A stretch of 64,000 bases of DNA from Saprospiraceae bacterium (GTDB lineage: Bacteria > Bacteroidota > Bacteroidia > Chitinophagales > Saprospiraceae), in NCBI GenBank assembly GCA_025056735.1, contig JANWVR010000118.1, positions 1 through 64,000 of the forward strand, given 5' to 3'. Shown here piece by piece: positions 17,293 through 26,843 of this stretch. A program made the translations under genes and the position numbers. Below the pieces are notes generated by a model. That model made no database searches. It was not told the origin of the DNA and saw only the letters and a list, made by a program, of their open reading frames with translations. Position 1 is the first letter of the stretch. Every line of letters begins with the position of its first letter.

Positions 17293-17814
17293 ATGACCGA
17301 GCCCACAGCCTCTTGGGGATGTGTGCCCACGACCCTGATAGGGTTAGGAGCGGCGCTGGTGCTTCTATGGCTCCTGGCCGGATGCGGTCGAGCGCCTTTT
17401 TATGAGCAGGAAGCGCCCATTGAGGAGGGGTGCTGGGCCTATGACGATACCGTGCGCTTTTCGTTTTCTGTAGCCGACACTTCTTTGCGCTACAACCTGT
17501 ATTTGAGCGTCGAGCATGCCGATACGTTTCCCTATCAGAACATTTACGTTCAGATACACACGACTTATCCCGACGGTCAGCGCTTTGTCAAGTTGCTTCC
17601 CTTAGATTTGTTTGATGCTACGGGCCAGCCCAATGGCGCTTGCAGCGGTGGCGTCTGCTCGACAGAGTTTGTGCTTCAGAAGCGGGCTATTCTGCCGCAG
17701 GTGGGCCAATATGTGATTGCGGTAGAGCAATACATGCGCTACAGCCCTGTAGCGGGCATTCGGGCGTTGCGTTTGCGGATAGAGCCGCCTGCAGCGGCCT
17801 CCGAGGGGCGTTAG
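17293..17814 (+). CDS. gldH: Gliding motility lipoprotein GldH
   Basis: A 173-residue lipoprotein. I prefer ATG 17293 over the GTG six codons upstream. The N-terminal hydrophobic segment ends in the lipobox LLAGC at about residue 33. The domain pattern (WAYDDTVRFSFSVADTSLRYNLYLSVEH, YQNIYVQIHTTYPDG, QVGQYVIAVEQYMR) is that of GldH, a lipoprotein needed for gliding and type IX secretion. It diverges from the plug gene, and its stop overlaps the 3' end of nadK by a few bases in convergent orientation. Confidence 0.85.
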   Translation: MTEPTASWGCVPTTLIGLGAALVLLWLLAGCGRAPFYEQEAPIEEGCWAYDDTVRFSFSVADTSLRYNLYLSVEHADTFPYQNIYVQIHTTYPDGQRFVKLLPLDLFDATGQPNGACSGGVCSTEFVLQKRAILPQVGQYVIAVEQYMRYSPVAGIRALRLRIEPPAAASEGR

Positions 17815-18692
17815 TTGCGCATATCAGCGCCCCAGGTGAGTTTTTCGCGCAGGGTTTGGGCAAAGGAGGTGCCTTCTAACTGGACGAGCCGCACGCCGAA
17901 GTCGTTGCGCCGCACGGCCAGCTGTTGTTTGGCGTTGATGATGGTGTGGCGCGAGTCAAGGGTACACACAAACTTATCAATGCGGCCCTCTATCTCGAAG
18001 GAGATGACGGAGCGGTCAGAAAGCACTAAAGGGCGCATGTTGAGGTTGTGAGGCGCCACAGGCGTCAGGACGATATTGCCCGAGTCGGGCATGACAATTG
18101 GGCCGCCGCAGCTGAGCGAATAGGCCGTGCTGCCGGTAGGAGTAGCAATGACGATGCCGTCGGCCCAGTAGGTGTTCAGGTAGTCGCCATTCAGATAGGT
18201 GTGGATGGTAACCATCGAAGAGGTTTCGCTCTTAAGAATGGTGCAGTCATTGAGCGCAAAAGGCAGGTCTCCAAACAGCGGCGGGGCGCTTTCTAAGTAA
18301 AGCATGGTGCGCTCGACAAGGGTATAGCGCCCTTGCGCTAATTTTTGAATGGCGGTGCGAATGTTGTGTTTTTCGATATTGGCCAGGAAACCCAGCCGTC
18401 CTAAGTTGATGCCCAGCATGGGAACGCCGCTATCGCGCACGTGCGTGACGGCGTCCAGCATGGTGCCGTCGCCGCCCAATACGATGACGACATCTATGCG
18501 ATGCACCCGAAAGTCGAGGTGGCCTTCAAAGATGCCGTATGCAGCTGGGAGCCTTATCTGACCTTCGATGAGGTGCAGATAGGGGCGGTACACATATGTG
18601 GTAGCGCCGACCTCTTGAAGGGCGTCGAACAGCTCCTGCACATGAGGCTGATTCTTTTCCTGATATTTAATGCCGAAAACGACGACCTGCAT
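17811..18692 (-). CDS. nadK: NAD kinase
   Basis: A 293-residue NAD kinase, which phosphorylates NAD to NADP. The signature GGDGTMLDAV is at about residues 73-82, LGINLGRLGFLANIEKH follows, and the second motif is TPTGSTAYSLSCGGPIV. The C-terminal beta-sandwich is complete. It starts 18 bases after the sucA stop on the same strand, so it is probably the second gene of a sucA-nadK transcript. Its 3' end overlaps gldH. Confidence 0.96.
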   Translation of the reverse strand: MQVVVFGIKYQEKNQPHVQELFDALQEVGATTYVYRPYLHLIEGQIRLPAAYGIFEGHLDFRVHRIDVVIVLGGDGTMLDAVTHVRDSGVPMLGINLGRLGFLANIEKHNIRTAIQKLAQGRYTLVERTMLYLESAPPLFGDLPFALNDCTILKSETSSMVTIHTYLNGDYLNTYWADGIVIATPTGSTAYSLSCGGPIVMPDSGNIVLTPVAPHNLNMRPLVLSDRSVISFEIEGRIDKFVCTLDSRHTIINAKQQLAVRRNDFGVRLVQLEGTSFAQTLREKLTWGADMRN

Positions 18693-18710
18693 GATAGTAG
18701 GCGGCGTTGA

Positions 18711-21458
18711 TCAGGAGGTTCGGAAGGCTGCCTCCACTAATTCGGCCTGTTCTTTCTCGTGGCGCTTGACAAAGCCAGTAGCTGGACTGGCAGCTGCCGG
18801 GCGGCAGATAGGCGTCCAGCCGTATTCGCCGTGGTGAAGCAGCAGATGGCCCCAGGCACCCATGTTGAACGGCTCTTCCTGTACCCAGTAAAGTTTGGCC
18901 TTAGCATACCTCTTCAGCAGCGCCTCGAACTGTACTTTCGGGAAGGGATATATCTGCTCTAAACGCACGATGGCGACGTCAGTGCGCTTTTCTTCCTGCT
19001 GGCGTTTGCGCAGGTCGTAGTACACCTTGCCCGAACACACCATCAAGCGCTTTACTTTGGAGGGCGTGGCATCGGCGTCGTCTATCAGCTCGCGGAAGCG
19101 GTTGCCCTCGGTAAGTTCGCTCACTAAGCCCAAATTATACGGCGCGCGCAGGGTGGATTTGGGCGACATCACGATGAGCGGCTTGCGGAACGGCCGCGCC
19201 AGCTGGCGGCGCAACAAGTGGAAAAAGTTGCTGGCCGAAGTAACGTTGGCCACCGTAACGTTGTTGCCTGCGCAGCCCTGCAGGTAGCGCTCCAGACGCG
19301 CTGAGGAGTGCTCGGGTCCTTGCCCTTCGTAGCCGTGGGGCAACAGCAGCACTAAGCCGTTCATACGGCGCCATTTAGACTCAGCGGCCAGAATAAACTG
19401 GTCAATGACCGTACTGGCGCCGTTAGCAAAGTCGCCGAATTGGGCCTCCCAGATGACTAAGGCTTCAGGGTTGGCATAGGCGTAGCCGTATTCAAAGCCC
19501 AGCACAGCGTATTCCGACAGCAAGGAATTATACACTAAAAAGCGCCCCTGCTTTTCGGCGATCCCGTCGAGGCGATTGATGTGCCGGTAGGTTTTGGCGT
19601 CCAGGGGACAGGCGTGGCGATGGCTGAAGGTGCCGCGTTTTACGTCCTGGCCGCTCATGCGCACGTCTTTGCCCTCCAGCAGGATAGAGCCGTAGGCCAG
19701 CAGTTCGCCCAATGCCCAATCTATCTGGCCCTTCTCAACTAGGGCGCGCTGATTTTCGAGCATTTTGCTGATTTGCGGCAGCGGCTCGAAGCCTTCGGGC
19801 AGGGTAAGCAGGTGCTGAAGCAGGCGGTCTATGGTGGCTTGTGGGATGCCTGTGTCGGGCGACTCCTGGAAGGCTGCATCGTCGGTAGTGATGGTCAGTG
19901 CTTTCCAGGCCAATTCGGTTTCTTGATAGACGTAGGGCAGTCTGTTTTGCCGGGCATTGTCTAAGCGCGCTTGCAGTTCGTCGCGGAAGGCGCGTTCCAT
20001 CTCTCGGGCCAATTGGGCGTCCACATCGCCGCGCTGCACCAAACGGGCGTTGTAGATCTCGCGCGGGTTGGGGTGATTGGCGATGAGGGCGTAGAGGTCG
20101 GGCTGCGTAAAGCGCGGTTCGTCGCTTTCGTTGTGGCCGTATTTGCGGTAACACACCATATCTACATAAATGTCGGTGTGGAACTTTTGTCGGTACTCAG
20201 TAGCCAGTTCTACAGCGAAGACGACGGCCTCTGGGTCGTCGCCGTTGACGTGAATGACGGGCGCCTGCACCACGTCGGCCACCTGCGTGCAATACATGCT
20301 AGAGCGCCCTTCGTCCCAGTTGGTGGTGAAGCCGATCTGGTTGTTAATGACAAAATGGATGGTCCCGCCGGTGTAGTAGCCGGGCAGCTGGCTCATTTGC
20401 GCAATTTCGTACACAATACCCTGGCCGGCCAGCGCCGCATCGCCATGGATGAGGATGGGCAGAATGCGCTTAAAGTCAGATTGGTAGAGCGCGTCGGCCT
20501 TGGCGCGCGTGAAGCCCAGCACCACCGGGTCTACCGCTTCTAAGTGTGAGGGATTGGGCAGCAACTTGAGGTAAACTTCCCGGCCCGACGGCGTTTTGAC
20601 CTGCGAAGAGAAACCCAGATGGTATTTCACATCGCCATCGCCAAAGCTCAGGTCAGGGATGGTTTTGCTCTCGAACTCGTTGAAAATCTGCTCGTAAGTT
20701 TTGCCCAGCGTGTTGGCCAACACGTTGAGACGTCCGCGGTGGGCCATGCCGATGACGATTTCGGCTACGGGCGCCTCTCCTTCTGTGGCGGTATTAATGA
20801 TGGCATCTAAAGCCGGGATGGTGGCCTCGCCGCCTTCGAGCGAGAAGCGCTTTTGGCCTACGAACTTGGTGTGCAAGAACTGCTCGAACACCACGGCGCC
20901 GTTGAGCTTTTCTAAAATGCGGCGCTTCTTTTCGATGGAAAAGCCAAAGTCGTCGGCCAGGTTGCGGCGCTCAATTTTGTCTAACAGCCAGCTGCGGCGC
21001 TCGTGGTCGTAGATGTGGGCTACTTCGAAGCCCAGGTTGCCGCAGTAGATTTTTTTCAGTCGCTCCACAATGGCACGCAGGGGAGCGTTGGGCAGGCCGA
21101 TCTCAATGCCAGCGGAAAAAGAGCGGTCTAAGTCTGCCTCGGATAGGCCGTAGTCGGCCAGGTCGAGGCGGGGCTTGCGGTCTTTGCGCGGTTTGAGGGG
21201 GTTTGTCGTCGAAAGCATGTGCCCACGCTGGCGATAGCCCTGGATAAGGGCATAGACGGCCAGTTCACGCGTCAGGTCGGCACCTGCACTTACAGGAGCA
21301 GCGGCGCCGTTGCCGTTGGCGGAGGTCAGCGCAAAGTCGAAGCCTTTAAAAAAGGCGGCCCAATCGGCTTCTACCGACGCAGGGTTGTTTTGCCACGCCC
21401 GATAGAGCGACTCAATATACTGAGGATGCGCGTTGAAGACGGCAGAAATATCTTTCAT
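18711..21458 (-). CDS. sucA: 2-oxoglutarate dehydrogenase E1 component
   Basis: A 915-residue thiamine-diphosphate-dependent E1, which decarboxylates 2-oxoglutarate in the TCA cycle and passes the succinyl group to E2. Visible parts are the N-terminal E2-binding segment (HPQYIESLYRAWQNNP), IGMAHRGRLNVLAN, IHGDAALAGQGIVYE, NNQIGFTTN (ThDP/metal site region) and the transketolase-like C-terminal half with LLPHGYEGQGPEHSSARLER. Full length for the family. No E2 (sucB) gene is adjacent in this window; nadK follows instead. Confidence 0.97.
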   Translation of the reverse strand: MKDISAVFNAHPQYIESLYRAWQNNPASVEADWAAFFKGFDFALTSANGNGAAAPVSAGADLTRELAVYALIQGYRQRGHMLSTTNPLKPRKDRKPRLDLADYGLSEADLDRSFSAGIEIGLPNAPLRAIVERLKKIYCGNLGFEVAHIYDHERRSWLLDKIERRNLADDFGFSIEKKRRILEKLNGAVVFEQFLHTKFVGQKRFSLEGGEATIPALDAIINTATEGEAPVAEIVIGMAHRGRLNVLANTLGKTYEQIFNEFESKTIPDLSFGDGDVKYHLGFSSQVKTPSGREVYLKLLPNPSHLEAVDPVVLGFTRAKADALYQSDFKRILPILIHGDAALAGQGIVYEIAQMSQLPGYYTGGTIHFVINNQIGFTTNWDEGRSSMYCTQVADVVQAPVIHVNGDDPEAVVFAVELATEYRQKFHTDIYVDMVCYRKYGHNESDEPRFTQPDLYALIANHPNPREIYNARLVQRGDVDAQLAREMERAFRDELQARLDNARQNRLPYVYQETELAWKALTITTDDAAFQESPDTGIPQATIDRLLQHLLTLPEGFEPLPQISKMLENQRALVEKGQIDWALGELLAYGSILLEGKDVRMSGQDVKRGTFSHRHACPLDAKTYRHINRLDGIAEKQGRFLVYNSLLSEYAVLGFEYGYAYANPEALVIWEAQFGDFANGASTVIDQFILAAESKWRRMNGLVLLLPHGYEGQGPEHSSARLERYLQGCAGNNVTVANVTSASNFFHLLRRQLARPFRKPLIVMSPKSTLRAPYNLGLVSELTEGNRFRELIDDADATPSKVKRLMVCSGKVYYDLRKRQQEEKRTDVAIVRLEQIYPFPKVQFEALLKRYAKAKLYWVQEEPFNMGAWGHLLLHHGEYGWTPICRPAAASPATGFVKRHEKEQAELVEAAFRTS

Positions 21459-21506
21459 TTTTCAATAAAATCAATTATATCAGGCAATTAGAAGTAAAAA
21501 GCGGGG

Positions 21507-21514
21507 CAAAAGTA
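21507..21514 (-). promoter_or_regulatory. Possible -7 element for sucA
   Basis: TACTTTTG on the minus strand, 48 bases upstream of the sucA start. The nearest TTG lies 24 bases further up, slightly too far for a -33 element. Confidence 0.4.
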
Positions 21515-21590
21515 GACCTTTAACAACAAACGACTTGCCAAAGAGCACATCAAATTTTCTTAGTCTGCAGCTTTTTCTATTAAAAACCGA

Positions 21591-21598
21591 TACCTTTG
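21591..21598 (+). promoter_or_regulatory. -7 promoter element for rpsT
   Basis: TACCTTTG matches TAnnTTTG and lies 59 bases before the rpsT ATG in an otherwise AT-rich intergenic region. Confidence 0.6.
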
Positions 21599-21657
21599 CC
21601 GCCCCTTTTGGGAAAGAGGGTTTTTGAAACGTTCACGACACACGTATTAAGCATTAT

Positions 21658-21912
21658 ATGGCACATCACCGTTCAGCATTAAAGCGCATTCGCCAAAATG
21701 CGAAACGTCGCCTGCAGAACCGCTATTACAAAAAGAGCACACGCACGGCCATCAAAAACTTGCGCAATCTTAAAGACAAAGCTGAGGCCGAAAAGTTTCT
21801 GCCCAAAGTAGTCAGCATGATTGACAAGCTGGCAAAGCGCGGCACCATCCATCGCAACAAGGCTGCTAACCTGAAAAGTGGCCTGATGAAGCACGTCAAC
21901 GCGCTCAACTAA
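21658..21912 (+). CDS. rpsT: 30S ribosomal protein S20
   Basis: An 84-residue basic helical protein, MAHHRSALKRIRQNAKRRLQNR at the start and GTIHRNKAANLKSGLMKHV near the end, which is diagnostic of S20. It binds 16S rRNA near the bottom of the 30S body. It is monocistronic: it has its own promoter-like element upstream and a hairpin terminator downstream. Confidence 0.97.
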   Translation: MAHHRSALKRIRQNAKRRLQNRYYKKSTRTAIKNLRNLKDKAEAEKFLPKVVSMIDKLAKRGTIHRNKAANLKSGLMKHVNALN

Positions 21913-21964
21913 AGGACACACCCTTGTATGGCGTTAAGGGGATTGCATGACCCGTTGGCGCGAG

Positions 21965-22000
21965 GTAAAGACATGGGCGTTGCTCGTGTCTTTACTTTTT
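21965..22000 (+). terminator. Rho-independent terminator after rpsT
   Basis: GTAAAGACA pairs with TGTCTTTAC; with G-U pairs the stem extends to 14 bases around a GTT loop. Five T follow (21996-22000). Confidence 0.8.
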
Positions 22001-22080
22001 GGCCTGATGGCCAGGCTTTCTCTGCTTAAACTATCCTGTCGGGCGCCTGTTTTTCGTCGCTCAACGAAACATCAGACGGC

Positions 22081-23160
22081 ATGGCTACCAAGACTCAGTT
22101 TTACTCTTTGCGCGTGCGCGAGGTGCGCCGCGAAACGCCCGACACCGTATCTGTAGCGTTGGAAGTTCCGGAAGATTTGCGCGATATTTTCCAATTTGCC
22201 GCGGGCCAGTACCTTACCCTGCGCGCTCAATTAGGGGGCGAAGACGTGCGCCGCTCTTACTCCATTTGCGCCGCTCCGCATGAGGGCGAGCTGCGCGTAG
22301 CCATTAAAAAAGTGCCAGGCGGCGTCTTCAGCACCTTCGCCAACGAGCGCCTGCACCCGGGCGACGAGCTGCTTGTGATGCCTCCACAGGGTCGCTTCAC
22401 CACCGCGCTCGACCCGGCGCAAAGCCGCCTCTATGTAGCCTTCGCCGCCGGCAGTGGCATCACACCTGTTATTTCCATCCTCAAAAGCGTGTTGCACACC
22501 GAGCCGAGAAGCCGCTTTCTGCTCTTTTTTGGCAATCGCGGCTTCGACCATGTCATCTTCCGCGAAGAGTTGGAACTGCTTAAAAACCAGCATCCTGACC
22601 GGTTAGCGGTCTATCACGTGTTCAGTCGCGAAGCCATTGGCGCCGAACTCTTTTGGGGTCGCCTCAACGCTGACAAATGCCGCGCCTACGCCAGCAAGCT
22701 CTTCCGCCCTGAAGAAGTAGACGCTTTCTTCCTATGCGGACCAGAGGAAATGATTTTTGACATTAAAGCAACGCTGGAAGACATGGGCGTGCCGGCGGAG
22801 AAGATTCTGTTCGAGCTGTTCACGACCGCCAGTTCGGCTCGAAAGCCCCCGCGCCCGATCGTGCCTGCTGCTGATGTCGTTGAGGCCTCCGTAACGGTCA
22901 TCCAGGACGGCATGACGTTCGATTTTGTGCTGCCCTCCGACGGCAGCACCTTACTCGACGCCGCCATGCGCGCCGGCGCCGACCTGCCCTTCTCGTGTAA
23001 AGGCGGCGTGTGTAGCACCTGCAAAGCCAAAGTGCTCGAAGGCGACGTGGAAATGGAAGTCTGCTACGGCCTCGAACCCGACGAAATTGCCGCCGGCTTC
23101 GTACTTACCTGCCAGACACACCCCAGATCGAAGCGCGTGGTGGTGAGCTTCGACGTATAG
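22081..23160 (+). CDS. PaaE-like ferredoxin reductase (FAD, NAD(P)H, plant-type 2Fe-2S)
   Basis: A 359-residue three-domain electron-transfer protein. The FAD domain has RRSYSICAAP (residues 58-67) and GGVFSTF. The NAD(P)-binding domain has FAAGSGITPVISILKS and FLCGPEEMIFD. The C-terminal plant-type [2Fe-2S] domain has CKGGVCSTCKAK and a final LTCQTHP cysteine. This order matches PaaE, the reductase of phenylacetyl-CoA oxygenase, and related hydroxylase reductases. No paaABCD genes are nearby, so the electron acceptor is not known and the phenylacetate link is only by similarity. It stands alone, followed by 226 bases of non-coding DNA. Confidence 0.88.
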   Translation: MATKTQFYSLRVREVRRETPDTVSVALEVPEDLRDIFQFAAGQYLTLRAQLGGEDVRRSYSICAAPHEGELRVAIKKVPGGVFSTFANERLHPGDELLVMPPQGRFTTALDPAQSRLYVAFAAGSGITPVISILKSVLHTEPRSRFLLFFGNRGFDHVIFREELELLKNQHPDRLAVYHVFSREAIGAELFWGRLNADKCRAYASKLFRPEEVDAFFLCGPEEMIFDIKATLEDMGVPAEKILFELFTTASSARKPPRPIVPAADVVEASVTVIQDGMTFDFVLPSDGSTLLDAAMRAGADLPFSCKGGVCSTCKAKVLEGDVEMEVCYGLEPDEIAAGFVLTCQTHPRSKRVVVSFDV

Positions 23161-23386
23161 CAGCAACAGATGTGCTCTCCAGGCCAGGACGAAAAGACAT
23201 TTCCTGCATCGCATAAAAAACACCCGGCCTTCTGGTTTGCCTCATCGCGCCTGCGTGGCTTCGATAGCATTTGCGGTTTCAACGGTGGCAGACGCTATGA
23301 CTTTTGTCTCAGGCCCAAATGGGCCGCCTGCTCTTTCTTTGCGGCCTGTTTGGCTTTTTTATTACCCAAAACTGCGCATTTAGCTC

Positions 23387-24448
23387 ATGAATATTGCCCT
23401 CATCACCGGTTCCGCGGGCCTCATCGGAGGGGAGTCCGTAGCTTTTTTTTCCGACAAGTTTGACCTTGTTGTCGGGATTGACAACGACATGCGGGCCTAT
23501 TTCTTCGGCCCTGAGGCCTCCACAGCCTGGAACCGCGACCGCCTGCTGGAGCGCTATGCGAATTACCGCCACTACAACACCGATATCCGGGACTTAGAGG
23601 CGCTGGAACGCATCTTTCAGGAATATGGCTCGGACATTCGCCTCATCGTGCACACGGCCGCCCAACCCAGCCACGATTGGGCTGCGCGCGAGCCGTTTAC
23701 GGACTTCAGCGTCAACGCCAACGGCACGCTCCACTTGTTGGAACTGACGCGCCGCCACTGCCCAGAAGCAGTATTCATCTTCACCTCGACCAACAAGGTG
23801 TACGGCGACAACCCTAATCTGCTGCCGTTAGTAGAGCTCGACACGCGCTGGGAAATAGCTGCCGACCACCCCTACTACGAACGCGGCATTGACGAGCACA
23901 TGAGCTTAGACCACACCACCCACTCGCTCTTCGGCGCTTCTAAAGTAGCTGCCGACGTGCTGGTGCAGGAATATGGGCGCTATTTCAACCTGAAAACGGC
24001 CTCCTTCCGCGGCGGCTGCCTGACGGGTGCTGGTCACTCAGGCGCGCAACTGCACGGCTTTCTCTCCTATTTAATGAAATGCGTCGTCACGGGTCGGGAG
24101 TACACCATCTTCGGCTACAAAGGCAAACAAGTGCGCGACAACATTGACAGCTACGACTTAGTGAACATGTTCTGGCACTACTACCAGAACCCGCGCCCGG
24201 GCGAAGTCTACAATGCCGGCGGAAGCCGGTTTTCCAACTGCTCCATGCTGGAAGCCATTCAGATGTGCGAAGAAATCGCCGGCAAAAAGCTGAATTATCA
24301 GTACAGCCCCATTAACCGAGTGGGCGATCACATCTGGTACATCAGCGACGTGAGCAAATTCCAACGGCACTATCCGGAGTGGTCGTACCAGTACGATCTG
24401 AAAAGCATCTTAGTCCGAATTCATAGCGCCCTGTTGGAGCGCCTGTAA
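23387..24448 (+). CDS. NAD-dependent sugar-nucleotide epimerase (CDP-paratose 2-epimerase-like)
   Basis: A 353-residue short-chain dehydrogenase/epimerase. The Rossmann glycine motif is GSAGLIG (residues 8-14), and TSTNKVYGD is the strand that usually carries the catalytic Ser/Thr. Segments such as [19 protein letters not shown] and [16 protein letters not shown] place it near the CDP-paratose 2-epimerase group, enzymes that make tyvelose-type dideoxysugars. The usual YxxxK reads SLFGASK here, with Phe where the catalytic Tyr is expected. I recall related proteins sharing this Phe, so it may mark a subfamily. The glycosyltransferase 13 bases downstream suggests surface polysaccharide synthesis. 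The exact sugar is not determined. Confidence 0.85.
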   Translation: MNIALITGSAGLIGGESVAFFSDKFDLVVGIDNDMRAYFFGPEASTAWNRDRLLERYANYRHYNTDIRDLEALERIFQEYGSDIRLIVHTAAQPSHDWAAREPFTDFSVNANGTLHLLELTRRHCPEAVFIFTSTNKVYGDNPNLLPLVELDTRWEIAADHPYYERGIDEHMSLDHTTHSLFGASKVAADVLVQEYGRYFNLKTASFRGGCLTGAGHSGAQLHGFLSYLMKCVVTGREYTIFGYKGKQVRDNIDSYDLVNMFWHYYQNPRPGEVYNAGGSRFSNCSMLEAIQMCEEIAGKKLNYQYSPINRVGDHIWYISDVSKFQRHYPEWSYQYDLKSILVRIHSALLERL

Positions 24449-24461
24449 AAAACTGTGCCGT

Positions 24462-25613
24462 ATGAGCGCCGTTGCGCCCGTCGTTTTTCTTACGCGCCAC
24501 TATCCGCCCAACCCGAACATCAACGGCGAGTCGGTGTGCGACTTCGTGGAGTATTTAGAGCGCGAGCACGGCATCCGCAGCGTTGTCTTGTGCATGGGCC
24601 GCTCCTTTGCCGGCGGTGGGGGGCATCGTCAGCCCGCGGGCGAGGTACACCGCCTTTGGACGCCCTATGAAGGTCCTCGCACTGTGCCGCGTTTGCTGAC
24701 GATGGCCTACGATGGTCTTTCGCTTCTTGTGCACGCCTGGCGCTATCGGCGCAGCTGGATTGTGTGCACCACCAGCCCGCCGCTGCTACCTATGTGGGCC
24801 GCCTGGCTGCTGCCGCGCCGAACGCGCTGGCTGCTGTGGGCCTTCGACCTCTTCCCCGAAGGCTTCCGCGCCACAGGCTGGATCGGCGAACACCATCCCG
24901 TGTATCGCCTCGCCCGAAGCGCCACCTACCGCCGCCCGCCGCACGGCCTTATCGCCCTCGGACCCCGCCAGGCTGAACACCTCCGCAGCGCCTACCAGAA
25001 ACCCGACCTGCCTACCTGGCTGCTGCCCTGTGGCGTGTTCTTCCACACCCTGACGCGCCCCGACACACCACCTCACTGGTATGACCCTACCAAAATCACC
25101 TTAGGTTATTGCGGCAACGTAGGTGACCCGCACAACCCGGACTTCATTCGCGCCGCCATAGACCACCTCGACCCTGAGCGCCACCGCCTCATCCTGGCCC
25201 TGTACGGCAACCAGGCTCCTGCCTTGAAGACCTATGCACAGGGCAAACCTGGCGTCGTGTTGCTCGACCACGTCCCACGCGAACAGCTGGCTTTCATCAG
25301 CGTCCACTTAGTCTCCCTGCGCCGCAGCTGGACGCACGTCGCCGTGCCCTCCAAGGCCGTCAGTGCCATCGCTGTTGGCGGCGCCATCCTCTTCTGCGGC
25401 AGCCCGGAGAGCGACAACTGGTACTTGCTGCGAGACGCCGGCTGGCTCATCGAGGAAAATGACCACATCAAAGAGCAGGTCGCCCAGTTCCTACAGCGCC
25501 TGACCCCGGAGGATGTAAATCAAAAACAGGCCGCTGCGCCGGGCATCTATCAGCGCCTGCAGGGCATGGTGCGGCAGGCGTACCAGGCGTTAGCAGAAAC
25601 ATTTCGGAACTAA
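24462..25613 (+). CDS. Glycosyltransferase (GT4/WbuB-like)
   Basis: A 383-residue GT-B type glycosyltransferase. The N-terminal domain has VVFLTRHYPPNPNINGESVCDFVEYL in its first 30 residues, a pattern common in WbuB-like enzymes of polysaccharide clusters. The C-terminal domain has LGYCGNVGDPHN, LYGNQAPALK, VPREQLAFISVHLVSLR and VPSKAVSAIAVGGAILF, matching the donor-binding half. It follows the epimerase by 13 bases and is probably co-transcribed, so it may transfer the sugar that enzyme makes. Donor and acceptor are not readable from sequence. Confidence 0.83.
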   Translation: MSAVAPVVFLTRHYPPNPNINGESVCDFVEYLEREHGIRSVVLCMGRSFAGGGGHRQPAGEVHRLWTPYEGPRTVPRLLTMAYDGLSLLVHAWRYRRSWIVCTTSPPLLPMWAAWLLPRRTRWLLWAFDLFPEGFRATGWIGEHHPVYRLARSATYRRPPHGLIALGPRQAEHLRSAYQKPDLPTWLLPCGVFFHTLTRPDTPPHWYDPTKITLGYCGNVGDPHNPDFIRAAIDHLDPERHRLILALYGNQAPALKTYAQGKPGVVLLDHVPREQLAFISVHLVSLRRSWTHVAVPSKAVSAIAVGGAILFCGSPESDNWYLLRDAGWLIEENDHIKEQVAQFLQRLTPEDVNQKQAAAPGIYQRLQGMVRQAYQALAETFRN

Positions 25614-25680
25614 AAAGCCGCGTAGGGGAGAGGATGCACGAACAAGAGGGCCTCTTTTTCACCCATAAATCCCCAAAAAA

Positions 25681-26667
25681 ATGACCGATATTTGCTCTAT
25701 GACTCCGGAGCGTCGGGCAGAAATCGTGCGTGCCGAAGCCCATCGCCTGGGCTTTGCCCTTGTTGGCTTTGCCCGCGCCGAACGCCTCGATGAGGAGGCC
25801 CGGCGCTTGGAGGCCTGGCTGCGCCAAGGCGCCCACGGCCAGATGACCTACATGGAAAACTACTTTGACCTGCGCATTGACCCCACCCGCTTAGTCCCCG
25901 GCGCTAAAACCGTCATCTGCCTGGCTTATAACTATTTCAATCCGGAAAAACAACAAGACCCGCAGGCGCCTAAGATCAGTCAGTACGCTTACGGAGAAGA
26001 TTATCACCATGTGGTCAAGGAGCGCCTGAAAGCCTTATTGGCCTATATGCAGGAGCAATTTGGTGACATCCACGGCCGCTGCTTCGTGGACAGCGCCCCC
26101 GTGCTCGAACGCGAATGGGCGCGCCGCGCCGGCATCGGATGGAATGGCCGGCACACGCTGACTATACACCCTAAATTGGGCTCCTTCTTCTTTTTAGCCG
26201 AAATCATCTGCGACCTCGAATTCACTTGCGACGACCCCATCCGCGACCACTGCGGCACCTGCCGACGCTGCATTGAGGCCTGCCCCACCGAAGCCATTCA
26301 CCCTAATGGTTACTGGCTCGACGCCTCGCGCTGCATCTCCTACCTCACCATCGAACTGCGCGATGAAATACCCCAAGAATTCCGCGGCAAAATGGACCAC
26401 TGGATGTTCGGCTGCGATGTCTGCCAGGACGTCTGCCCCTGGAACCGCTTCGCTCGCCGACACCAGGAACCGGCCTTCGAGCCGCACCCAGACCTGTTGA
26501 CCATGACCCAACGGGAGTGGTTGGACATCACCGAAGAAGTCTTTCAAAAACTCTTCCGAAAGTCCGCCGTCAAACGCGCCAAATTTCAGGGGCTAAAGCG
26601 CAACATCCGCTTTCTTTTTCCCGAAAATGCCGCTTTCGATGATAAAAATCACCCACCCAAAACCTGA
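25681..26667 (+). CDS. queG: Epoxyqueuosine reductase
   Basis: A 328-residue cobalamin-dependent iron-sulfur enzyme that performs the last step of queuosine synthesis, reducing epoxyqueuosine in the tRNA wobble position. The two [4Fe-4S] binding regions are CGTCRRCIEACPTEAI and FGCDVCQDVCPWN. FVDSAPVLEREWARRAGIGW carries the catalytic Asp region. Length is near the shorter members of the family, which lack the C-terminal HEAT repeats. The ATG at 25681 is used; an internal ATG six codons on is possible. No other queuosine gene is in the window. Confidence 0.95.
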   Translation: MTDICSMTPERRAEIVRAEAHRLGFALVGFARAERLDEEARRLEAWLRQGAHGQMTYMENYFDLRIDPTRLVPGAKTVICLAYNYFNPEKQQDPQAPKISQYAYGEDYHHVVKERLKALLAYMQEQFGDIHGRCFVDSAPVLEREWARRAGIGWNGRHTLTIHPKLGSFFFLAEIICDLEFTCDDPIRDHCGTCRRCIEACPTEAIHPNGYWLDASRCISYLTIELRDEIPQEFRGKMDHWMFGCDVCQDVCPWNRFARRHQEPAFEPHPDLLTMTQREWLDITEEVFQKLFRKSAVKRAKFQGLKRNIRFLFPENAAFDDKNHPPKT

Positions 26668-26843
26668 ACCTTTGCATCTAAAAAGCGTTACCTGTACCGC
26701 TTTAAGCGTTATAATAGGCCCTGTGGAAAAAAATACTTTGCAAAAAGTATTGCGAAATCCTTAACAAAGTCTTAAATTGCAGCGGTTTTTTATTTAATCC
26801 ACCCCAAAGCCAGGTGTCAGGATTAACGCATCACGACTTGCTA

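Noticed and set aside
21947-22156. 69-residue frame between rpsT and the PaaE-like gene
   Set aside because: It contains the rpsT terminator and overlaps the next gene's start; the peptide has no family-like pattern.
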